37,998 nucleotides of DNA from Candidatus Atribacteria bacterium. GTDB taxonomy: Bacteria > Atribacterota > Atribacteria > Atribacterales > JASGLU01. The notes under the pieces are model-generated. The model saw nothing but the letters and a program-made list of their open reading frames with translations. It was not told the origin of the DNA and ran no database searches. The stretch is taken from assembly GCA_030156825.1 (NCBI GenBank), contig JASGLU010000011.1, forward strand, positions 1 through 37,998, given 5' to 3'. This document shows positions 24,266-31,832 of this stretch, piece after piece; within the stretch, counting starts at the first letter, position 1; each line of letters opens with the position of its first letter. The position numbers were made by a program, and so were the translations under genes.

Positions 24266-25953
24266 AACACTCTAACCTCCGCATCCTCAGGGATTATATC
24301 AGTATAACGAAGGATTTGGGAAGCAATTTCTTGAAAAACCGGGGCGGCCACATCTCCCCCATAATACTCGCCTTCAGGTTCATCCAGTACCACTACAATT
24401 CCAAACCGAGGCTGAGGAAGAGGGAAAAATCCTACAAAGGAAGAAAAAAATCTACCCGGGGCATAAGTTCCATCTTCACCCGCTTTTTGGCCGGTGCCAG
24501 TTTTGCCGGCAATCTTAAACCCGGAAACATAAGCTTTTTTACCGGTTCCTTCTCGTACCGTTTTTTCCATCATCTCTAATATCAATCGTGCAGTCTCTCC
24601 GCGCACTACCTGCTTTTCTACAATAGGAGAAAACTCTTCAATCACTCTACCAGCAGCATCTTCTACCCGCATCACTAACCGAGGCTTCATCAGAATTCCC
24701 TCGTTGGCCAAAGCAGAAAGAGCTTGTAATAGTTGGAGAGGAGTAACTGCTACTTCCTGACCGATGGGGACCGCTCCCATAGATAGCAAAGACCAATCTC
24801 GGGGATTGCGCAATATTCCGCTTTCCTCTCCTACCAGATTTATCCCAGTTTTTTCTCCCAGACCAAACTGTTTTAAATAGTAAAATAACTTTTCCACCCC
24901 CAATTTCTGAGCAATAGTTATCACTCCTACATTGCAAGAGTTAATCAATACCTCTTCTAAGGTTTGTTCTCCATGAGAGTGAATGCATCGAACCCGGTGA
25001 TTGTGAACCCTAATAGAACCGTTACAGCGAAATCGATCTCCGAGAGAAACCACTCCTTCTTCCAGAGCGGCAGCCATTACCAACGGTTTAATCGTAGAGC
25101 CTGGCTCAAACACCATAGAAATCCCTAAGTTTTTCCAACGCTCAGGAGGAAAAGCATTAAAAACCTGATTATCAAAAGAAGGACGAGAAGCCATAGCCAA
25201 AATGTCGCCGGTTTGAGGGTTGGAAACTATTACCGTAGCCGATTTTGCTTTGGTCCTTTCCATGGCTCGATCCAGAGCCTCTTCTACAAAAAACTGAATA
25301 GAACTATCTACAGTAAGAACTAAGTTGTTCCCGGGAGAGGGATCAACTCGTTGGACGGTCAAAGGAATTTCTCTTCCTAAAGCATCTTTCTCAAAAAAAG
25401 AATACCCTACCTTACCCACTAAATAATGGTCAAAAGTATACTCTATCCCTTCCAACCCCTGACGATCAGTACCGACAAAACCAATCAAATTACTAAAAAG
25501 AGGGGCCTGGGGGTAAAATCGAGCATAACTTAGAATACAGTCAATCCCCTCCAACCTTTCTCTTTCTATTTTTTGGGCTATATGTAAAGGAATCTGCTTA
25601 TCCAGACAAACTAACCTTTCATCTACCGCTAAAAGCTGAAGGATTTCCTCGGTCGACAGTTCCAAAAAAGGAGAAAGCTTCTCGGCTACTGTTTCTGGAT
25701 GATCGATGAGATAGGGATAAGCATATAACGAGGCTACTCCTATGTCTTTTGCCAAAACCTTTTGATTACGATCTATTATCATTCCTCGAGGAGGCAAAAG
25801 ATTGTTTAATTCCAACCGGGAATGTATTAATTGTTGGTAGAACTGACCGTTTACGATTTGGGTAGAAATTAATCTAAATAGAATAACTATTAAGCAGGCG
25901 AAAAATACAAAAGCCAGAAAATTTGCCCGTTGGGCAAACTTTCTGGTCTTCAC
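24262..25953 (-). CDS. ftsI: Class B penicillin-binding protein, FtsI/SpoVD type, without PASTA
   Basis: The 563-residue transpeptidase has an N-terminal membrane anchor (about 12-32), a PBP dimerisation domain beginning LPPRGMIIDRNQKVLAKDIG, and a transpeptidase domain with SxxK at Ser286 (EPGSTIKP), SxN at Ser339-Cys-Asn341 and KTG at Lys484. It crosslinks septal peptidoglycan with FtsW. It ends about 80 residues after KTG, without the C-terminal PASTA domain of SpoVD and many Gram-positive relatives. The GTG start overlaps the ftsL stop as GTGA. Confidence 0.95.
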   Translation of the reverse strand: MKTRKFAQRANFLAFVFFACLIVILFRLISTQIVNGQFYQQLIHSRLELNNLLPPRGMIIDRNQKVLAKDIGVASLYAYPYLIDHPETVAEKLSPFLELSTEEILQLLAVDERLVCLDKQIPLHIAQKIERERLEGIDCILSYARFYPQAPLFSNLIGFVGTDRQGLEGIEYTFDHYLVGKVGYSFFEKDALGREIPLTVQRVDPSPGNNLVLTVDSSIQFFVEEALDRAMERTKAKSATVIVSNPQTGDILAMASRPSFDNQVFNAFPPERWKNLGISMVFEPGSTIKPLVMAAALEEGVVSLGDRFRCNGSIRVHNHRVRCIHSHGEQTLEEVLINSCNVGVITIAQKLGVEKLFYYLKQFGLGEKTGINLVGEESGILRNPRDWSLLSMGAVPIGQEVAVTPLQLLQALSALANEGILMKPRLVMRVEDAAGRVIEEFSPIVEKQVVRGETARLILEMMEKTVREGTGKKAYVSGFKIAGKTGTGQKAGEDGTYAPGRFFSSFVGFFPLPQPRFGIVVVLDEPEGEYYGGDVAAPVFQEIASQILRYTDIIPEDAEVRVF

Positions 25954-26291
25954 TGCCCACGATCCCCTTCCATCTCTGGTAAGCGATAAGCAATTTCAGA
26001 AGAACCGGCTATTTCTGCTACTTGATACCCGGCTACCAAATAAAGCGATTGCCCTTGAGGAATCATTCCTAACTCAGAAACCGCCAAATAATAAATTCTA
26101 TCCAGAGAAGCAAGTTGAGCTACTTCCACCTCCAGTTTTTCCTTTTCCGCTTTGAGAACTTCAACTTTTTCTCGTTCCGTCTCCACTAAAAACCCTTTCT
26201 CCACCAGATGAGCCTGAAGCACCAGGTATAACAAGGATAGAAAGAAAATGAAAAAAAGTAAAAACGGCAGAAACCTTTTGCTCTTAACCAT
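25950..26291 (-). CDS. ftsL: Cell-division protein FtsL
   Basis: This small bitopic protein (113 residues) has a charged start, one membrane segment (FLPFLLFFIFFLSLLYLVLQ) and a coiled coil (about 40-70, EREKVEVLKAEKEKLEVEVA), followed by a variable tail. FtsL pairs with FtsQ and FtsB-type proteins to activate FtsW-FtsI. The family is poorly conserved, so the call rests on topology and position between rsmH and ftsI. The start is ATG 26291, eight bases after GGGGG and overlapping the rsmH end; a longer frame back to 26342 would add basic residues that are shadows of rsmH. Confidence 0.88.
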   Translation of the reverse strand: MVKSKRFLPFLLFFIFFLSLLYLVLQAHLVEKGFLVETEREKVEVLKAEKEKLEVEVAQLASLDRIYYLAVSELGMIPQGQSLYLVAGYQVAEIAGSSEIAYRLPEMEGDRGQ

Positions 26292-27192
26292 CGTCTTTTC
26301 CCCCTTTTCCCGTCTTTTTTTGTGCAGCTCGCAGGCGGGCACTACGAGCTCGTCGATTTTTTCTGACTTCTTCTTGAGAAGGTTGAACTGGACGAGGGGT
26401 CAAAATTTCAAAAGAGGGCTGATTTTTAAAAAAGTGTTTCACTATCCTGTCTTCCAAGGAATGGTAACTGATCACCACCACTCGTCCCCTTTCTGCCAGC
26501 AACCTGGAAACTTTTTCTAAGCCCTGAGACAATTCTTCCAATTCCCGGTTAACCGCAACCCGAAGAGCCATAAAAGTCCGAGTAGCAGGATGAATCCTAC
26601 CCCTTCGAGTAGGAACTGCTTTTTCTACTATTCGGGCCAGTTTGGAAGTAGTATCAATTTTTTCTTGTCTCCGGTGAAAAACAATGGATCGAGCAATTCG
26701 ACGAGAAAATCTTTCTTGACCAAATTGATAAATAAGATCGGCTAATTCTTTCTCCGGCAGAAAATTCACTATTAAAAAAGCGGTCTTTTCTGTTTCCGGA
26801 TCCATCCTCATATCCAACCGACCTTCCTTCTGAAAACTGAATCCCCTCTCTGCCTCTTCTAACTGTCGGGTAGAAACCCCTAAATCAAAAAGAACTCCAT
26901 TTACTTTCTCTATCTCCATTTGCCGAAGGATCTCATCCAGCTGAGAAAACCGGCCCTGAACTATCTGCATTCGGGGAGCAAAATCCTGAAGGCGTTCCCT
27001 GGACACCTTGATAGCTTTTGGGTCTCGGTCAATTCCCACCAAAACCACCCGAGGAGAAGTTCGACGCAAAATTTCTAAAGCGTGCCCCCCGTCTCCCAGA
27101 GTAGCATCAACATAAACTCCCTCCCTGGCTGTCAGAAGATACTGGCAAACTTCGTCCACCATAACCGGCTGGTGATAAACTTGATTTTCCAT
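26284..27192 (-). CDS. rsmH: 16S rRNA (cytosine1402-N4)-methyltransferase RsmH
   Basis: The 302-residue enzyme (formerly MraW) methylates N4 of C1402 in the 16S rRNA decoding centre. Seen: the N-terminal HQPVMVDEVCQYL, the SAM loop VDATLGDGGHALEIL, the motif VNGVLFDLGVSTRQLEEAER, RGRIHPATRTFMALRVAVN, and VVISYHSLEDRIVKHFF. A basic C-terminal tail ends the protein. It starts at ATG 27192, two bases after the mraZ stop. Confidence 0.98.
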   Translation of the reverse strand: MENQVYHQPVMVDEVCQYLLTAREGVYVDATLGDGGHALEILRRTSPRVVLVGIDRDPKAIKVSRERLQDFAPRMQIVQGRFSQLDEILRQMEIEKVNGVLFDLGVSTRQLEEAERGFSFQKEGRLDMRMDPETEKTAFLIVNFLPEKELADLIYQFGQERFSRRIARSIVFHRRQEKIDTTSKLARIVEKAVPTRRGRIHPATRTFMALRVAVNRELEELSQGLEKVSRLLAERGRVVVISYHSLEDRIVKHFFKNQPSFEILTPRPVQPSQEEVRKNRRARSARLRAAQKKTGKGGKDDG

Positions 27193-27194
27193 AA

Positions 27195-27626
27195 CTAAAG
27201 ACCGGTATCCACAATACTTTCAGCAATTTGAGAAAATTTATCCTCAAGGCCAGTTACATAAGGATCCCACAGAGATTCAGACCAAACTTCAAACCGGGCA
27301 CCAACACCAACTACCACTACCTTATCCTTTATTTGGGCATAACCCCGCAAATAAGGGGGAATGATAATTCTACCCTGAACATCCATCTCTTCCCGAGAAG
27401 CGCTGGCCAGGAACACTCGAGCGAATTCCCGGGTTTCTTTCCGGGTAAGAGAAAGAGAGGAAATTTTCTGATACATTTCCTCCCAGGCATCTTCCGGATA
27501 AGCAAAGATACATCTTTCTACTCCTCGAGTGAGGAATAGAACCTTATCCAAATCCTTCCGGAAATTACTCGGAATGATTAACCGACCTTTAGTGTCAAGA
27601 GAATGGCGAAATTGACCTAAAAACAA
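27195..27626 (-). CDS. mraZ: MraZ, transcriptional regulator of the dcw cluster
   Basis: This 143-residue protein has two SpoVT-AbrB-like halves (MFLGQFRHSLDTKGRLIIPS and EEMDVQGRIIIPPYLRGYAQ) and forms ring-shaped DNA-binding oligomers in studied relatives. The start is set at TTG 27626, preceded by GGAGGGG four bases upstream, which gives the family-typical MF(L/M)G N-terminus. A frame opening at GTG 27659 would translate the operator repeats and is rejected. MraZ binds repeats in front of its own gene and controls the operon, and such repeats are present here (27633-27662). Confidence 0.96.
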   Translation of the reverse strand: MFLGQFRHSLDTKGRLIIPSNFRKDLDKVLFLTRGVERCIFAYPEDAWEEMYQKISSLSLTRKETREFARVFLASASREEMDVQGRIIIPPYLRGYAQIKDKVVVVGVGARFEVWSESLWDPYVTGLEDKFSQIAESIVDTGL

Positions 27627-27632
27627 AGTTCC

Positions 27633-27662
27633 CCTCCGTTTTCCTCCACTTTCCACCACTTT
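27633..27662 (-). promoter_or_regulatory. MraZ operator: three 10-bp direct repeats
   Basis: On the minus strand three contiguous decamers read AAAGTGGTGG, AAAGTGGAGG and AAAACGGAGG. MraZ operators studied elsewhere are short G-rich repeats spaced at 10 bp (AAAGTGG-type in mollicutes, TGGGN in Escherichia coli). The last repeat includes the ribosome-binding site of mraZ, so MraZ could block both transcription and ribosome access. Confidence 0.78.
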
Positions 27663-27681
27663 GTATCACATTGTTGAAAAT

Positions 27682-27709
27682 ATAATAGACCATTAAAGTC
27701 GGTTTGCAA
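27682..27709 (-). promoter_or_regulatory. Sigma-A-type promoter of the dcw cluster
   Basis: TTGCAA (27704-27709) and TATTAT (27682-27687) are separated by 16 bases on the minus strand. The predicted start is about 15 bases ahead of the first MraZ repeat. It is the only good promoter seen for the cluster between 27626 and 8300. Confidence 0.65.
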
Positions 27710-27987
27710 ATAGAACAGATGTTCTAATTGAGGGATAAAATTAACCCAAGTTGCGGATTTTTTCTTATCTATTTTCTCTTTAATCTTACGCCGTAGACTG
27801 TTGGAGGCCAACCGAAGCAATCCTGTAGTTGAAAAACGAGATCACCACACACGAGAGAAAACCGTACTCGCGATGACAAATCGAGGGGCCATTGTGCTAA
27901 CAGAAAAAGAAAGGAGGTGATAAGGGGTTTACCCCCTATATTTCAGACTTGTGATAACGGTTAATTATAATGGATTTTGCGGTTAAC
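27710..27987. other. Repeat-rich gap between PHP gene and mraZ promoter
   Basis: The gap contains, left to right: an R2 left-end fragment (27743-27762, CCCAAGTTGCGGATTTTTTC), the motif TTACGCCGTAGACTG (27786-27800), a degenerate repeat with GAAGCAATCC...CGAGATCACC...ACTCGCGATGACAAA (about 27813-27873) like dispersed GAGATTGC...CTCGCAATGACA repeats of many bacteria, the string AGAAAGGAGGTGAT (27908-27921), and a short G-run/C-run palindrome (27921-27940). No gene was found. Confidence 0.65.
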
Positions 27988-28728
27988 TTAAATAACAGTA
28001 TATCTTCCTTGGTAGTGAATTAGGGCTTTTTTAAGCTCTTCCCAGGTAGGAGCGGAGATAAAAAATTGGGTGGTAACCGAACCAATTTGGTCCAGAGAAT
28101 GAGCATCAGAAGAAGAAACAAAATAATATCCGGTCAGCGACCAGTATTTTTGAACAAAAGCCACCCGTGAGGAAGACGATACCTCTAAAACTTTAAAATC
28201 AAGTCCGGGTGGGAGGAAACCCAAATTCTGAAGTAAACTGTAAGCTTTTCTATCTACATGGGCGGGAATTACCAGTCCACCACAGCCTCTGGCCTTTTTG
28301 GTTACAGTCTCAATACTTACTTGCAGGGGATAAGTCAGGAGATTAGATTTTTTTTCTATAATCTTCCCCTCTTCATCTACCACCCACTCTTCTCCCCATA
28401 TATTCTGGTTTAGAGGCACAGTCGGGAGAAATTGCTGGATAAATTGACCGAATTCTGTCAAATTAGTCAGAGTAGGGAAAAAACAGAGCAGGTGAACTTC
28501 CTCCTGGGTTTCCACTTCTACTCCAGGGATTACCCATATCCCAAATTTTTTTCCTAAAGACAAAAGAGGAGGAACGTTCTGCCAAGCATTATGGTCGGTA
28601 AGGGCTATGATATCAATTCCCTTCTCCAGTGCTTCCAAAATAATGCAGGCCGGTAACATATCTCTTTCCGCACAGGGAGAGAGAACACTGTGCAAATGAA
28701 GGTCGGCAATATATCTCCGATTAGCCAT
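27988..28728 (-). CDS. PHP-domain metal-dependent phosphoesterase
   Basis: The 246-residue protein has the PHP domain metal ligands: IADLHLHSVLSPCAERDM (first motif), ALTDHNAW, GVEVET, VIPAHVDR and SSSDAHSLDQIG. PHP domains hydrolyse phosphoesters using two or three metals; the substrate here is unknown. A stand-alone PHP protein of this size is a recurring neighbour of sensory [FeFe]-hydrogenase genes with DRTGG proteins in Clostridia and Thermotogae, as I recall, and all these partners are upstream here. It overlaps the DRTGG gene by eight bases and ends the operon. Confidence 0.9.
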   Translation of the reverse strand: MANRRYIADLHLHSVLSPCAERDMLPACIILEALEKGIDIIALTDHNAWQNVPPLLSLGKKFGIWVIPGVEVETQEEVHLLCFFPTLTNLTEFGQFIQQFLPTVPLNQNIWGEEWVVDEEGKIIEKKSNLLTYPLQVSIETVTKKARGCGGLVIPAHVDRKAYSLLQNLGFLPPGLDFKVLEVSSSSRVAFVQKYWSLTGYYFVSSSDAHSLDQIGSVTTQFFISAPTWEELKKALIHYQGRYTVI

Positions 28729-29074
28729 CCCTCTTAGTTCCGGGAATTCCCAAGCCAGAAAGGACAGATACCGCTTGATAGCTAGTGAAATGGGTTCTAA
28801 TAACGGTAATTTTTTCCGCCCGAGCTCGCTCCAGAGTATCGTTTTCCACTTCTGCCCAATTGGTTATAACTACACAAGGGATGCCTACTAAAGTGGCCAC
28901 TGCTATAACATTGGGGTGAGACTGAATAGTTATCCAAACACTCCCATCATGGGCATTACCCATTACATCGCTCAGTAAATCCCCACAATAGCCACCAGTT
29001 AGTTCTGCTTCCATTTCTCCAGCGGCCAGCACTTCAGCTTGAAGGGGAGCTATGATTTCATTGACTTTCAACAT
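28721..29074 (-). CDS. DRTGG-domain protein 1
   Basis: The 117-residue single-domain protein contains a DRTGG-type fold: EVLAAGEMEAELTGGYCGDL followed by LSDVMGNAHDGSVWITIQS and a second half (VAVATLVGIPCVVITNW). DRTGG domains occur in CBS-pyrophosphatases and phosphotransacetylases and probably bind a ligand; no enzymatic role is known for the stand-alone form. A second, divergent copy (30865-31215) flanks the hydrogenase homologue on the other side. Start ATG with GGAG seven bases upstream; it overlaps the end of the hydrogenase-like gene by 17 bases. Confidence 0.85.
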   Translation of the reverse strand: MLKVNEIIAPLQAEVLAAGEMEAELTGGYCGDLLSDVMGNAHDGSVWITIQSHPNVIAVATLVGIPCVVITNWAEVENDTLERARAEKITVIRTHFTSYQAVSVLSGLGIPGTKRDG

Positions 29075-30407
29075 TTTCTTTCTCCTTTTCCTCCTTGGGA
29101 GACATAGTTTGAGGCACTCTCTTGGCCAACTCGTAAATTTCCCTCGCTTTTTTCAAAAGTTGGTCACGCAGGAGAAAAGGACAGTCTATCTCCTGGGCTT
29201 TCCCCAAAATAACGTCTTCTGCCAGGGCTCGACAGGTGGGGGATCCACAAGCACCACAATCAAGTCCCGGTAGTTCCTCTAAAAACTTTTCAATCCTCTG
29301 ATACTTTTCCAGTGCCTTTTTAAAGTCTGAGTCTAACTTCAAAACTTCTCGCACCTGATAAGGTCGGGCTCGAGTAAAAACCTGTTTTATCCTCCATTCA
29401 TCCAAGTCCTGCTGAGAAATAGGGTGAAAAGTACCATACCTCTTAACCAAATTATTCACACTAACTTTAGCGATAAAAGGATTTTGTACAGCCAGCACCC
29501 CACCAATACAACCGCCAATACAAGCTTGGGCCTCACAATAGGTTACATTTTTAAGCTCACCCAGCTCGATTTTTTCTAAGACGGAAATCACCTGATGGAT
29601 ACCGTCAACTGCCATGTATTCCCCCTCACAAAGTGATTCCTGTTCTCCTCCAGAACGCCCCCAACCAATTCCTTTCCAGCTGGAAAGTTGAATGTCAGAC
29701 CGATCGGGTAGCTGATCAATTGAATTGATTAAGCGAGCGTAAACAGAGGAAATAGATATGGCTCCATCAATTCGACTCAAGTTCTGTTCGCTCTGGCGAA
29801 CTTCGGTTACTTTTGCCGGGCAAGGAGTAATAAAAAATAACCCTATTTCCTCGGGAGCAAAACCTTTTCGCATTGCCTCTAACCGGGCAATTTTGGATGC
29901 CACCCCCAGTGGAGATTCCAGAGGAAGAAGGTTGTCCAAAAGAGAGGGGAATTTTACTTCTATCAATCTTACCACTGCCGGGCAAGCTGAAGAAATAACC
30001 GGCCGGGTAATTTTTTTCTGACTTAAAAAGCGGTTAATTTCTTCCGCCAGTATCTCTGCCCCTCTTGCCACTTCAAATACTTGATCAAAACCTAAAGACA
30101 GCAGCCCGTTTAACATCTTTCCCAAGGGAGTATTTACCCTAAACTGAGCGTAAAAAGCAGGAGCAGGAAGGGCAATATTATAGCTAAATCTTTCCAGAGC
30201 CACCAGTGGATCAGTGCGAGCATATTTAGCATGGTTAGGGCAGGTCCTTATGCATTCCCCACAATCAATGCATCTTTCTTCATCAATCTGCGCCTTGCTG
30301 CCTTTCACTCGGATGGCTTCAGTCGGGCACTTTCTAATACAATGAGTACATCCTTTACACTTTTCCTCATCTAAGCGAACTGAGTGAAACCGAGCTTCCT
30401 GGTTCAT
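29058..30407 (-). CDS. Putative sensory [FeFe]-hydrogenase (HydS-like)
   Basis: This 449-residue protein has two N-terminal 4Fe-4S motifs (Cys17-Cys27 and Cys46-Cys56), an [FeFe]-hydrogenase catalytic domain (about 75-350) and a C-terminal iron-sulfur motif (381-413, GLDCGACGSPTCRALAED). H-cluster ligands are kept: Cys142 (ISSACPAVV), the Cys of ITPCPAKVTE, and both Cys of EAQACIGGCIGG. The proton-transfer Cys is replaced by Ala141, and the two methionines near the cluster are changed to Thr and Gln. Such changes, and the DRTGG, ATPase and PHP neighbours, mark putative sensory hydrogenases rather than bulk H2 producers. No PAS domain is fused. The start ATG overlaps the upstream stop. Confidence 0.86.
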   Translation of the reverse strand: MNQEARFHSVRLDEEKCKGCTHCIRKCPTEAIRVKGSKAQIDEERCIDCGECIRTCPNHAKYARTDPLVALERFSYNIALPAPAFYAQFRVNTPLGKMLNGLLSLGFDQVFEVARGAEILAEEINRFLSQKKITRPVISSACPAVVRLIEVKFPSLLDNLLPLESPLGVASKIARLEAMRKGFAPEEIGLFFITPCPAKVTEVRQSEQNLSRIDGAISISSVYARLINSIDQLPDRSDIQLSSWKGIGWGRSGGEQESLCEGEYMAVDGIHQVISVLEKIELGELKNVTYCEAQACIGGCIGGVLAVQNPFIAKVSVNNLVKRYGTFHPISQQDLDEWRIKQVFTRARPYQVREVLKLDSDFKKALEKYQRIEKFLEELPGLDCGACGSPTCRALAEDVILGKAQEIDCPFLLRDQLLKKAREIYELAKRVPQTMSPKEEKEKENVESQ

Positions 30408-30862
30408 GAAGATTTCCCACCCTTAGAAGGTTCAAGAAAAAACTCCATTTCCACCTTAGTTCCTTTCCCCATCTCGGTACTGATCTGCAAACGGTCAGAA
30501 CACTTTTTCATATTAGATAAACCATATCCTGCTCCAAACCCCATTTCTCTAATATGGGGAGGGGCGGTAGAATAACCTTCCTGAAAAGCTAATTCTAAAT
30601 CTGGAATCCCCGGTCCTTCATCGTCGATCACCACATATACCCGATCCGGATAAATCTCAGTTAGAAAAACTCCTTGATAGGCATGGATAACTACGTTCAT
30701 TTCGGCTTCATAAACAGCGATAACTACCCGCCGATTAAAGGCCGGTGAAAAACCAGCTTGTTGTAAAATCTTTTTAACCTCGCTCGAAATATCACCTGCG
30801 CTTTGAAAATCTCCTCCGCTTATTTTTCGCTCAATCTTAATCAAAGGAGTATTATGAGCCAT
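30404..30862 (-). CDS. Anti-sigma-factor-like HATPase (RsbT/RsbW/SpoIIAB type)
   Basis: The 152-residue protein consists of one GHKL ATPase domain. The N-box is VYEAEMNVVIHAY, the next motif is IDDEGPGIPDL, and the lid and second glycine motif is FGAGYGLSNMKKCSDRL. There is no histidine phosphorylation domain, so it resembles serine kinase anti-sigma factors and RsbT-like switch kinases. In this setting it may relay the state of the hydrogenase sensor (inference); no sigma factor or antagonist gene is nearby. It lies two bases after DRTGG protein 2, and its stop overlaps the hydrogenase-like start. Confidence 0.88.
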   Translation of the reverse strand: MAHNTPLIKIERKISGGDFQSAGDISSEVKKILQQAGFSPAFNRRVVIAVYEAEMNVVIHAYQGVFLTEIYPDRVYVVIDDEGPGIPDLELAFQEGYSTAPPHIREMGFGAGYGLSNMKKCSDRLQISTEMGKGTKVEMEFFLEPSKGGKSS

Positions 30863-30864
30863 GA

Positions 30865-31215
30865 TTAAGATTCGCTACATCCTCTCAACCCTTTAAGATA
30901 CAAACGTCCACAGGATTCGTACATGGGGAGAGGGGTAGCCAAAAGCGGGATTTTTTTCAAAGAAGCCAACTCTACTGTCGAGGCATCAGGCTTCTTCCCC
31001 CTAACAAATACAATGGCAATTAAGTCGCTCATCTCGGCCGTTCGGATAACTTGAGAGTTAGTAAGACCGGTTAGCAGTAAAGAGTTTTCTTTAGTAAAAG
31101 CTAAAACATCACTCAACAGATCACTTCCACAAGCAGAAGAAGGTTCCCTATCCAACAAATCTTCACCAGTAAGTACCGTTGCTTCTAAAATATCTCTAAT
31201 TTCTCGCAAATTCAC
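30865..31215 (-). CDS. DRTGG-domain protein 2
   Basis: The 116-residue protein follows the same plan as DRTGG protein 1: LEATVLTGEDLLDREPSSAC, then GSDLLSDVLAFTKENSLLLTGL, then a Rossmann-like half ending LIAIVFVRGKKPDASTVELA. The two copies are clearly diverged from each other, and CGSDLLSDVL corresponds to CGDLLSDVM in the other. The ligand and function are unknown. The start is GTG with GGAGG ten bases upstream. It is followed by the HATPase gene after two bases. Confidence 0.82.
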   Translation of the reverse strand: MNLREIRDILEATVLTGEDLLDREPSSACGSDLLSDVLAFTKENSLLLTGLTNSQVIRTAEMSDLIAIVFVRGKKPDASTVELASLKKIPLLATPLPMYESCGRLYLKGLRGCSES

Positions 31216-31229
31216 TTTTAATTTTCCTC

Positions 31230-31832
31230 CTATTGACCAACAAAGACTTCAATGCCCTCATTTTTTAGTTTCTGAGCCGCCTGCTGGGCTTCGGCTTGTG
31301 AAGAAAAACCATAAATGCGTACCCGGTACAAACCTGAAACTGGCTCTGAAACCGCCGAAAAGCCTAATTCTCGGAGAGTATTAACCATTCGCTCAGCATT
31401 TTCTGAGCGAGAAAATGCCCCCGCTTGCACATAATATGTACCTTCAGAAGATGGAGGAGGACTGGTCGGCTGAGGGGGCGAAGCCACTTGAGGAGGAGAA
31501 GCAGATTTAGCCGGTTCCTCTACTTGGGGAACAACCTGGGCTGGAGGTGGAGGCTCTACCTCCGCTTGGGGAGTTATCTCTGCCGGAGGAGCCATTTCTT
31601 CTTCCAAGAATAGCTTCTCCAATTCACTTCTTAACTGGCTTTCCTCTTCCGAAAGGGAAAATTCGGCTTCAAGTGCCCTCTCTTCTGAGGGAAAAATCCC
31701 AGTTAATAGAAATTGAGTATACGCGTCAAGGTCGCCCCTGGCAGTAAAAAAGGCAAAAACAACCACTACCAATCCCCCGGCTAATAAAATCAATATTTCT
31801 ATTAAATTTTTATTACGAAAAAGAGTAATCAT
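31230..31832 (-). CDS. SPOR-domain membrane protein
   Basis: The 200-residue protein has an N-terminal membrane anchor (about 9-30), an acidic stretch (50-80), a proline-rich linker (80-130) and a C-terminal SPOR domain (about 130-200, GTYYVQAGAFSRSENAERMV, GLYRVRIYGFSSQAEAQQAA). SPOR domains bind denuded glycan at septa, so it probably acts outside the membrane at division sites or other sites of wall remodelling. The linker length and topology fit that. Its position between valS and the hydrogenase module gives no functional clue. The start ATG overlaps the valS stop as ATGA. Confidence 0.87.
   Translation of the reverse strand: MITLFRNKNLIEILILLAGGLVVVVFAFFTARGDLDAYTQFLLTGIFPSEERALEAEFSLSEEESQLRSELEKLFLEEEMAPPAEITPQAEVEPPPPAQVVPQVEEPAKSASPPQVASPPQPTSPPPSSEGTYYVQAGAFSRSENAERMVNTLRELGFSAVSEPVSGLYRVRIYGFSSQAEAQQAAQKLKNEGIEVFVGQ

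Noticed and set aside
27633-27659. Longer mraZ starting at GTG 27659
   Set aside because: The extra residues would be coded by the three operator repeats and the ribosome site; the TTG at 27626 gives the conserved family N-terminus.
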